A DNA stretch of 22,527 nucleotides, from positions 1-22,527 of the forward strand of contig CAZUAH010000203.1 in the NCBI GenBank assembly GCA_964617665.1. The letters are read 5' to 3'. Position numbers and translations under genes: made by a program. The stretch is from JADHUC01 sp964617665 (GTDB taxonomy: Bacteria > Planctomycetota > Planctomycetia > Pirellulales > Pirellulaceae). Under the pieces are notes generated by a model. The model had not been told where the DNA came from and did no database searches. It saw only the letters and a list, made by a program, of their open reading frames with translations. The first letter of the stretch is position 1. Every line of letters begins with the position of its first letter. This document shows, one piece after another, positions 16,267-22,527 of this stretch.

Positions 16267-16667
16267 ATGATGAAACCAACGCTCTTGACGTTCCTCGTGA
16301 TCCTCGCATTCCAGTTGATGCTTGCTGCGGCGGAGCCTGAAGAGGCGTCCGAGAAGACGTTTCGCGCTGGCGCGGCGACCAGCAACATCACGCCGCCGCT
16401 CAGCACGGACCTCATTGGTGATCTCGGCATTGCCGCACTGCCGTTCGAAGTGTTCACAGAAACTGGTCTGGAGATTCAGGAACGCAGCCCGTTCAAGGAC
16501 TCCTTTGTCATCGAACTGGCCAACGGGGGCCTTGGCCACCTCCCCCGCCCCGGCAGCACGAACTGGGCGGCTACGAAACGTGGCTGACGGTCAACCGCGT
16601 CGAGAAAGAGGCGTCGCCGAAGCTAATGAACGAACTCATGGACTTGTTCGCGGAGATCCACGAATGA
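16267..16667 (+). pseudogene. Neutral ceramidase-like gene with internal deletion and frameshift
   Basis: The ATG at 16267 starts a signal peptide and the family's opening motif (TFRAGAATSNITPPLS). Near base 16405 the sequence jumps to the C-terminal region of the same family (IGDLGIAALPFEVFTETGLE and PFKDSFVIELANGG), so about 300 residues including the zinc site are missing. The frame then stops at 16585-16587. One frame over, 16548-16667 gives QHELGGYETWLTVNRVEKEA and the normal C-terminus. Adding one C to the C5 run at 16542-16546 would restore a continuous frame. Intact family members (PF04734) hydrolyse amide-linked lipids or are uncharacterised secreted zinc enzymes. A related copy begins at 22163. 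Confidence 0.72.
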
Positions 16668-16695
16668 GTCTCGAAACTGAATAGGTCATGAGCCG

Positions 16696-19440
16696 ATGAT
16701 CTTGAACCGTCCAACTCTCACTTGGATTGCTGTCGCCGCTGGGCTGTTGGCAGGTGCCACCTCTGCCGAAGAACCGCCACTACTGCACTGCTACATCAGC
16801 ACGGGCGACAATCACTGGCTGGGGCAATCGCTGCCGATTGACTCGCCCGCGTCGATTGAAGCGAGCTTCGACCTTCTCCATCGGTTAGGAGTGAAACGAG
16901 TTTACTGGCGTGGACTGGAGGCGGCGACGTGGGTCGAAGGTCATCGTGAACGACCGGAGAGCGTGCGGTATTTCCAATTCTGGAAATGGCTGCGTTTGCT
17001 GTATGAGAATGTCGAGCCGGATCGCCTCGCGGTCGCGGCGGCGCACAAGCGCGGGATGGAAATCTGGGGCGTCGCGAATCTTGTCGATTGGGGCTCCAGC
17101 GCTGATACTCCGCCATTCAAGCACTATCCATTCAACTCGGAAAGCCGCTTGCGCATCGAGCATCCGGAATGGATCCCCGTCGACAAATCCGGCCTGTTGA
17201 AACAAGGCGGACCGCTGGAATTGGCCTATCCAGAAGCTCGGCGTGCTTTGGTCGATCTGCATAAGAAGTTCATGAAGCAGGACGGCTACGACGGGATGAC
17301 TTTCCTGACCTACGCCGAAAACCACTCGATGCGGTTCCAGCACGAGTTCGGCTACAACCAGCCGATCGTTGACGAGTTCAGGCGGCGGCACGGCATCGAC
17401 ATTCGCTATCAGGATTGGACGCGCTTCGCCACTGCAGACGACTGGCAGATGCTGAGGGGCGAGCACGTCACGCAGTTCCTTCGCGAGCTGAAAACCGAAC
17501 TCGACAGAAACGATCAGAAGCTCGGTTTCTTCCTGCAGCCATGGGCCCCACACAAGCCGCAGCCATGGAACGTCCCGGAACTTCTGCTCACCGGCGGGAG
17601 CATGAACTTCGATCTGGAAACGTGGATCGCCGACGGCTTGGTGGACGACTTTCTGGTTTACGGCAACGCAAATCCGGAGATGCAGGTCAGGGCGGTTCGC
17701 AATATGCGTTGGATGACACGCGATACGCCCGTCAACGTTGGGATTCTCACTTCAGGCCCATCGGCGGAGCGTTGGAAACCGTTCCAGAGCCAGGAGGTAC
17801 CGACCGTGATTGCTTACGGTGAAGACGCGATGTATCTGGATCGCAGCTTTGTGCCGGAGCAGCCGATGGCCAGCCTCGCCAGCGAAGATCCTCTCCTGGT
17901 GATGAAGGCGCTTTCTCAGATCGTCTACGGCCGGTCGAAAGCCGACTTTGAAACGATCCGGCCACAGGTGAATCACCCGCATTTGATCGTGCGCCGCCTT
18001 GCAGTGCAGGCATTGGGCAAGATCGGCGGTGACCAGTCAGTGGACGAGATCGAACGAGCGCTGTTTGACCCTGAGAACAGCATCCGCTGCATGGCCGGTA
18101 TCGCCTTGCGCGATGCACATGGGCCCAACTCCACCGAGAAGATTTTGGAAGCGATCGAACTCCACGGTAATCATATGCTCGCTGAAATCATGCGCGTGAC
18201 ATTGCCGCGGATCCGGCCGCTGCCGCGGGCAGAACTGGCCGCTGCCTATACCAGTAGCGCCGATGTCAGAGTGCGTCAGATGGCGATGCGGGCGCTGGTT
18301 TTCATGCCAGACGCGTCGCTGTTGCCGGTGTGGAAAAGCGCGATCGACGACCCGGATCGCTTCACCCGCGTCGCCGCGATACGAGGGATCGGTGCGCTGC
18401 GGAACAACGCAGAAGCCACCCGGCAACTGCTGGCAGCGATCAAGCATGAAGATCCTGTCATGGCCAATGAGGCCTCGACGCTGCTGGGCGATACGATCGA
18501 GCGCAACGACGCGGCGGCCCGCGATCTGCGAGCCGAAATCCTCGCCGCATTGCAGCAACGTTACGCCCGCTTTGGTGACGCCTACGTCGAAGTGGATCGG
18601 GACTGGGGCTACCGCCCGGTCGGTAACGCGATCCTGGCGTTTGGTGCCGAAGGCGAGGCGGTCTTGCAGGCCTTTGTCGATCAAACCAACGACCGTCAGT
18701 TGGCGATCCACGCTTGGAAAAGCCTCTACATTCGACAACGACCGGGGAGTTTTTCCGAGGTCACTGAGAAGGAGAATGACGAGGCGATGCGGAACCGCCC
18801 GCTCTTTCTCAAGGAACCCGCCGTCCTGCGAATCTATCAGAACTTCGATGACCAGGAACACTGGACGCCGGGCAAGCGAGGATTGGTTGGCGATGTGAAT
18901 CAAGTCACAGCACGATGGGGAGCGCTTTTGGATGAAGGGCCGCTCATTACGCGCGATGATGCTTTCGACGGTGGGCAGTCGCTGCTCGTTCGCCGCGGTG
19001 GCCAATCATTCACCGGACAAGCGATCCCGCCGGTGCAGGACGACGCAGACTATCAGTTTAGCTTTCAAGTGTTTCGCCGAAACGAAGTATCCGCGTTGGT
19101 GGTCCGTCTCCAGGGATTCAACGGTGCGTTTCAGCCTGAGCTTGCGCTGAACATTGCCGATAGCGGCTCGGTTCGGCTTCGCGACATGAAGGCCGAAACG
19201 TGGATCGATACCGACCTGGAGATCAAACCGCGCCAGTGGACTCAGATCCGCTTGCTTGCCAATCGCCGAACTGAAACGTACACGGTGTCTATTCTCACTC
19301 CCGGAGAAGCCGAGCAACATGGTTCAACCGCCGCACCGTTGACGCCGCAGCCGAATCTCCGTTCGATCGTGATCTTTCCGCAACCGCCCGAGAACAGCGC
19401 GGTCCTCATTGACGAGATTGCCCTAGCCGAGGTCAAGTAG
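16696..19440 (+). CDS. Secreted TIM-barrel glycosidase-like protein with HEAT repeats and C-terminal beta-domain
   Basis: The protein has 914 residues. A signal peptide (about 1-24) is followed by a region resembling the GH10-like/GHL families of putative glycoside hydrolases (LHRLGVKRVYWRGLEAATW, AAAHKRGMEIWGVANLVDWG, DGMTFLTYAENHSM, FDLETWIADGLVDDFLVYGN), about 25-385. Residues about 390-680 contain HEAT-type helical repeats (VRRLAVQALGKIGGDQSVDE, RVAAIRGIGALRNNAEAT). The last ~200 residues look like a jelly-roll or concanavalin-like domain (DDADYQFSFQVFRRNEV). Activity is unproven; acidic residues in the strands make a glycosidase plausible, and the HEAT region may bind partners. The DUF4838 gene follows with its stop and a possible start directly abutting (TAG ATG at 19438-19443). 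The ribosome binding site is weak. Confidence 0.78.
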   Translation: MILNRPTLTWIAVAAGLLAGATSAEEPPLLHCYISTGDNHWLGQSLPIDSPASIEASFDLLHRLGVKRVYWRGLEAATWVEGHRERPESVRYFQFWKWLRLLYENVEPDRLAVAAAHKRGMEIWGVANLVDWGSSADTPPFKHYPFNSESRLRIEHPEWIPVDKSGLLKQGGPLELAYPEARRALVDLHKKFMKQDGYDGMTFLTYAENHSMRFQHEFGYNQPIVDEFRRRHGIDIRYQDWTRFATADDWQMLRGEHVTQFLRELKTELDRNDQKLGFFLQPWAPHKPQPWNVPELLLTGGSMNFDLETWIADGLVDDFLVYGNANPEMQVRAVRNMRWMTRDTPVNVGILTSGPSAERWKPFQSQEVPTVIAYGEDAMYLDRSFVPEQPMASLASEDPLLVMKALSQIVYGRSKADFETIRPQVNHPHLIVRRLAVQALGKIGGDQSVDEIERALFDPENSIRCMAGIALRDAHGPNSTEKILEAIELHGNHMLAEIMRVTLPRIRPLPRAELAAAYTSSADVRVRQMAMRALVFMPDASLLPVWKSAIDDPDRFTRVAAIRGIGALRNNAEATRQLLAAIKHEDPVMANEASTLLGDTIERNDAAARDLRAEILAALQQRYARFGDAYVEVDRDWGYRPVGNAILAFGAEGEAVLQAFVDQTNDRQLAIHAWKSLYIRQRPGSFSEVTEKENDEAMRNRPLFLKEPAVLRIYQNFDDQEHWTPGKRGLVGDVNQVTARWGALLDEGPLITRDDAFDGGQSLLVRRGGQSFTGQAIPPVQDDADYQFSFQVFRRNEVSALVVRLQGFNGAFQPELALNIADSGSVRLRDMKAETWIDTDLEIKPRQWTQIRLLANRRTETYTVSILTPGEAEQHGSTAAPLTPQPNLRSIVIFPQPPENSAVLIDEIALAEVK

Positions 19441-19470
19441 ATGCCCGTGGTACTTTGGCCCGATACATCC

Positions 19471-20946
19471 ATGAAGTATCTAATCACCGCCCTGCTGATG
19501 GTGCCGTTGGCCTCGTCCTACGTCGCCGAAGCGCAGGAGATGATCACCATTGCCCGCGATGGCAAGACCGATTACAGGATCGTGCGGTCGAACAGGGCTA
19601 CCGAGCCGGAGAAGTTTGCGGTCGAGGAATTGGCCACGTTTCTCAAACGGGTTACCGGTGCTGAGTTTCCGGTCGTTGCGGAGGGCTCGTTGGCCGGCGA
19701 TGAGGCGAGTCGAATCTATGTTGGCTGGACTCAGTACGCGGCTCGGCATGACATCGACACGTCGAGGCTCGGCGAGGAGGAATGGGTCATCCGCACCATC
19801 GACGATTGTTTTGTGCTGACCGGCGGTCGTCCCCGCGGCACCATGTACGCCGTCTACGAGTTTCTAGAGGATCAGATCGGCTGTCATTGGCTGGACCGGA
19901 AAACGGAGGTGATCCCGTCGAAGTCAACGCTTGAGATCGGGCCATTGAACGTTCAAGCCAAACCGTGGTTCTGGCAGCGTCAACTGCATTCGCCGACCGG
20001 AACGCCTGACGATAAGTGGCGCTTCCTGATCCGCAACAAGAACTACCGTTACGATTTTCGCGGGCGAACGGACTTCTTCCCGCAAGGCGCGTTCAGTCGT
20101 GTTTCCAGCTCGCGAACCGGAATCCACAGCTTCTCCACGTTCTTGAACGGCAAAGACTGGTTCGATTCGCATCCGGAGTATTTTTCACTCGTGAACGGAA
20201 AACGTTTGCCGGCTCTCAGCGCAGCCGGTCCGGGACAACTTTGCCTGACCAATCCGGATGTGCTCGCGCTAACGGTGAAGAAGTTACGGGAGTTCATCGC
20301 CGAGGATCGGGCCGAGGCTCGTAGCTTGGCTCTCCAGAGCCGAGCATCCCCGGATCACGTGAAAGAGAACGCGGCTCTGGAGAGCCAAGCTACAGAACCG
20401 CCCAAGGTCTACTGGATTACACAAAACGACGTTTACCGCGCTCATTGCGAATGCTCCGACTGTCAGGCGATCGTCCAACGTGAAGGCGGCGAAAGCGGGC
20501 CGTTGATTGCATTCCTGAATGCTGTCGCGGAGGACATCGAGAAGGACTACCCCGATGTCCTTGTGGGCACGATTGCCTACAACCTGACCGCGACCCCGCC
20601 AAAGCAGATTCGGCCGCGCGATAACGTGCTGATCGGGTGGTGCGACGTCTACTCCAAATGTGACGGCATCCGACCTCTATCGCATCCGCTTAATTCCCGC
20701 AACTGCGAAGAAATCGCGGGATGGGGCAAGGTCGCGCCACGTCTGGCGATCGGCGACGATTATTGGACGGCACTCAGCTACTACAAATATTTCCCGACGC
20801 CGTATGCGATGATCGACTGCGTGGCGTCGGACATCAAACTGTTCGCTGACCAGGGCGCCGAGAGTTTCTTCGCAGAAACGCCGGACTACATGGCAGCCAG
20901 CAATTCATCCCACTCAAGTTCTGGCTGGGATATCAACTGCTGGTAG
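19471..20946 (+). CDS. DUF4838 secreted protein, N-terminal part (frameshifted gene)
   Basis: From the ATG at 19471 a signal peptide (MKYLITALLMVPLASSYVAEA) leads to a GH67/GH20-type N-terminal beta-alpha domain (EPEKFAVEELATFLKRVTGA, GGRPRGTMYAVYEFLEDQIG). The DUF4838 domain follows, with the Cys cluster HCECSDC (Cys326, 328, 331), VGTIAYNLTATPPKQIRPRD and WCDVYSKCDG. An ATG at 19441, directly after the previous stop, is an alternative start. The domain breaks at about 20898: the frame continues with unrelated residues and ends at 20944-20946, while the proper continuation is one frame over and runs to 21986. Residues about 284-308 come from an inverted-repeat element inserted in frame. The family is common in glycan loci and thought to be glycosidase-like; no activity is established here. 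Confidence 0.8.
   Translation: MKYLITALLMVPLASSYVAEAQEMITIARDGKTDYRIVRSNRATEPEKFAVEELATFLKRVTGAEFPVVAEGSLAGDEASRIYVGWTQYAARHDIDTSRLGEEEWVIRTIDDCFVLTGGRPRGTMYAVYEFLEDQIGCHWLDRKTEVIPSKSTLEIGPLNVQAKPWFWQRQLHSPTGTPDDKWRFLIRNKNYRYDFRGRTDFFPQGAFSRVSSSRTGIHSFSTFLNGKDWFDSHPEYFSLVNGKRLPALSAAGPGQLCLTNPDVLALTVKKLREFIAEDRAEARSLALQSRASPDHVKENAALESQATEPPKVYWITQNDVYRAHCECSDCQAIVQREGGESGPLIAFLNAVAEDIEKDYPDVLVGTIAYNLTATPPKQIRPRDNVLIGWCDVYSKCDGIRPLSHPLNSRNCEEIAGWGKVAPRLAIGDDYWTALSYYKYFPTPYAMIDCVASDIKLFADQGAESFFAETPDYMAASNSSHSSSGWDINCW
20321..20393. repeat. 73-bp inverted-repeat element inside the DUF4838 coding frame
   Basis: Bases 20321-20342 (beginning GTAGCTTGGCTCTCC) are the exact reverse complement of 20372-20393, with a 29-base loop. 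The element is translated in frame as LALQSRASPDHVKENAALES and flanking residues. It lies between EFIAEDRAEA and PPKVYWITQND, where the family normally has only a short link. The shape is that of a REP/MITE-like palindromic element. Confidence 0.88.
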
Positions 20947-20960
20947 ATCCGCATCAGCCG

Positions 20961-21986
20961 GTGGAGCCGTTGATCAAGACGTTCATGGATGGGTATTTCG
21001 GCGAAGCGAGCGGGAAGATGCGGGACTACCTGCGGTATTTGCGCAAACGGATCGACGCGGACGCTCAGTTCAAAACGCTGCGCGACGAGCCACACAAGCT
21101 CGCCTATCTGGATTTAGAGTTCTTCAAGACCTCGCAAACGCTGTTCGACCAAGCAGAAACGCGGGTGGAGGCGGGCAGCCTATCCGCGAAGCATATCGCG
21201 GTGGAACGCTTCACGCTGGATGCTGCCTTGCTCTACCTGTGGCCGTGGCTGGAGCGGAAGCTGCCGGCTGGCAAAACGCTACCATTCGATCGCCAGGTGG
21301 TCATCCAGCGCTACGAACGCGGCTGGCAGGCTCTGGTGTCGTCTAGGTATTCGAGGATCTGTACGCAGGACAAGAATTCGCTCAACAACGACGGTAGGTT
21401 GCTGGAGCGCATGGTTGGTTTGTTCCGGGACTCGCAATTGCCGGAGCAGTTCCGCGACCTGCCACCTCGCGACGTGGCCGATTTCAACTGGCTGACATTC
21501 TCACAGATTCGGCCCCGTCAGAAGTTCATTCCCGATGACGAAGCCGCCGGCCGGATGACCGCGACGTTCACGGAGAGAAGCCGAATTCAGAAAGCCGAAG
21601 AGGGCGGCAACGCGCCCGAGGCCGGCGAGGCTGAGCAACCTCCGGGGCCGCTGATCTTTGGTGTCGGCGTTTGGAAGGCGTTGAGCGATGGTCAAACAAT
21701 CACGGTGCCGCCCGAGGACATCCCGCAGGACGGCAGGTATCACCTCTACCACGTCGGCCGGATATGCGTTCAGGAAGGAACCACCGTCTGGGCGTTGGAG
21801 GGCGCGAGGTTGGGCGTTAACGTGGATAGGATCTTCGAGGCTGATGCCGACGACCCGGCAGTGAACGAGTGGGATGCCTACATCTCGCTCAAGCTCCAAG
21901 GGCCCGCCTATGTCAGAGGATCAAGGCAACCCAACGGCGTCTGGATGGACCGAGTTCTGCTGGTCCGGCCGCAAGTTGCCCGTTGA
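20961..21986 (+). CDS. DUF4838 secreted protein, C-terminal part (separated by a frameshift)
   Basis: The frame is open upstream of the GTG at 20961 and matches the DUF4838 family from about base 20898 (QQFIPLKFWLGYQLLVDPHQ, then MDGYFGEASGKMRDYLRYLR). This is where the family has an LLWDP-type segment followed by a conserved FL-GYYG turn. So it is the continuation of the preceding reading frame, shifted by the apparent loss of one base, not a separate gene. It covers a helical region (to about 21350) and a beta-rich C-terminal domain with a Gly/Glu-rich linker around 21600-21640. The joined protein would be about 838 residues. Independent translation from the GTG would give a cytoplasmic fragment without a signal peptide. 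Confidence 0.75.
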   Translation: MEPLIKTFMDGYFGEASGKMRDYLRYLRKRIDADAQFKTLRDEPHKLAYLDLEFFKTSQTLFDQAETRVEAGSLSAKHIAVERFTLDAALLYLWPWLERKLPAGKTLPFDRQVVIQRYERGWQALVSSRYSRICTQDKNSLNNDGRLLERMVGLFRDSQLPEQFRDLPPRDVADFNWLTFSQIRPRQKFIPDDEAAGRMTATFTERSRIQKAEEGGNAPEAGEAEQPPGPLIFGVGVWKALSDGQTITVPPEDIPQDGRYHLYHVGRICVQEGTTVWALEGARLGVNVDRIFEADADDPAVNEWDAYISLKLQGPAYVRGSRQPNGVWMDRVLLVRPQVAR

Positions 21987-22162
21987 CTATGAGCTGCTGG
22001 GTAGCCCGCGGTTCCCGAATCAACCAACCGGCCGCTTGCACGGCCCTGCGGATTGTGTCAGACGACTCTGGGTGTTCTACTCTGTGAAGTCGCAGGAACT
22101 AGATTGGGTTGATCGTGAAATTCAGCAACAACAGACCACTGGCGTCACGAAGGCAAACGGCA
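21987..22162. other. Intergenic region before the second ceramidase gene
   Basis: I see no gene, repeat or terminator-like hairpin in these 176 bases. They lead into a ribosome binding site (AAGG at 22150-22153) for the next gene. Confidence 0.6.
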
Positions 22163-22527
22163 ATGAAGACGATCCTCAACTTTGTCAGGATGAGCGTACT
22201 CTTGAGTGTCGCTGCAATCCCCTCAACGACGGGTGCAGCTGAACATGAAACAGGAGAAGTCTTTCGCGTTGGCGCGGCGACCAGCAACATCACGCCGCCG
22301 CTGGGCACGCTGCGGGTCGGCAGCTTCGCACCGTATCCCACCGTCCACGTACATGACGAGCTGCACGCGCGTTGCTTGGTGCTGGATGACGGCAAGACCA
22401 CGCTTGCCCTAGTAGTGTGCGATCTCCTTGGAACGCACCGCAGCGTCAGCATCGAGGCACGCCGGCTGATCAAGGAGGCGACCGGCATCCCGCCGGAGAA
22501 CGTCATGATCTCCGCCACCCACACGCA
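22163..22527 (+). CDS. Neutral ceramidase-like secreted protein, N-terminal part (cut by window end)
   Basis: The ATG at 22163 has AAGG nine bases upstream and starts a frame open to the window end (121 codons). A signal peptide (FVRMSVLLSVAAIPSTTGAA) precedes the neutral/alkaline ceramidase opening VFRVGAATSNITPPLGTLRV. The family's first conserved blocks follow: HVHDELHARCLVLDDGKTTL, VVCDLLGTHRS and ISATHTH, the start of the zinc-binding histidine motif. The family hydrolyses the N-acyl bond of ceramide in characterised members; many Planctomycetes copies of unknown substrate sit in carbohydrate loci. Its first conserved block is almost identical in DNA to the pseudogene at 16267 (41 bases with one difference), so the two are close paralogues. 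Confidence 0.88.
   Translation, partial: MKTILNFVRMSVLLSVAAIPSTTGAAEHETGEVFRVGAATSNITPPLGTLRVGSFAPYPTVHVHDELHARCLVLDDGKTTLALVVCDLLGTHRSVSIEARRLIKEATGIPPENVMISATHT

Noticed and set aside
18037..19005. 322-codon minus-strand open frame
   Set aside because: It is long but antisense to the HEAT region of the 914-residue protein, and its translation is low-complexity without motifs.
20890..20961. Programmed ribosomal frameshift in DUF4838
   Set aside because: No slippery sequence or downstream structure was visible near the junction; a mutation or read error explains it more simply.
21874..22242. 122-codon open frame overlapping the DUF4838 end and the ceramidase start
   Set aside because: It is out of frame with both well-supported genes and its translation has no family features.

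Overview
This is a Planctomycetota-like chromosomal segment, probably from a marine or other polysaccharide-degrading lineage and possibly from a metagenome assembly. The assignment rests on a DUF1559 domain (a family greatly expanded in Planctomycetes), a sulfatase joined to a DUF1080 domain, a DUF4838 protein, neutral-ceramidase-like proteins, and a long run of secreted enzymes each with its own Sec signal peptide. No rRNA, tRNA, CRISPR array or transposase gene was recognised.

Layout. Bases 1-630 hold the C-terminal end of a HEAT-like repeat protein built from nearly identical 99-bp units; it starts before the window. Bases 631-1001 have no gene but carry a dense cluster of palindromes, including a perfect 25-bp hairpin. 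Two minus-strand genes follow: a secreted C45-type Ntn acyltransferase or peptidase (1002-2345) and a polytopic membrane protein with a DUF1559 domain (2473-4479). Bases 4480-4989 contain no convincing intact gene, only what looks like the tail of a Gfo/Idh/MocA oxidoreductase. From 4990 to the right edge everything is on the plus strand: a deleted aldose-1-epimerase pseudogene, a sulfatase-DUF1080 fusion, a secreted FAD oxidoreductase with an EF-hand, an orphan [2Fe-2S] ferredoxin-like domain, a beta-helix protein, a GH95 alpha-L-fucosidase, an alpha/beta-hydrolase esterase, a possible GH29 remnant, a disrupted ceramidase, a TIM-barrel/HEAT protein, a frameshifted DUF4838 protein, and the start of a second ceramidase.

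How the genes may work together. The plus-strand block reads as a catabolic island for a sulfated, fucose-containing glycan: desulfation (sulfatase), fucose release (GH95, perhaps once GH29), deacylation (esterase), a beta-helix protein and a TIM-barrel/DUF4838 pair that could act on the backbone, and sugar mutarotation (epimerase, now broken). The DUF1080 domain belongs to a family now linked to cleavage of 3-keto-glycosides. With oxidoreductases next door (FAD enzyme, ferredoxin, Gfo/Idh/MocA remnant), this suggests an oxidative glycoside-cleavage route coupled to desulfation. That is inference.

The island is also eroding. Within about 17 kb there are two genes with internal deletions, two single-base frameshifts (one in a C-run), short 3' gene tails joined directly to the next gene, and a 73-bp palindromic element lying in-frame inside a coding sequence. 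Either the locus is decaying or part of this is assembly error; mapping reads would tell.
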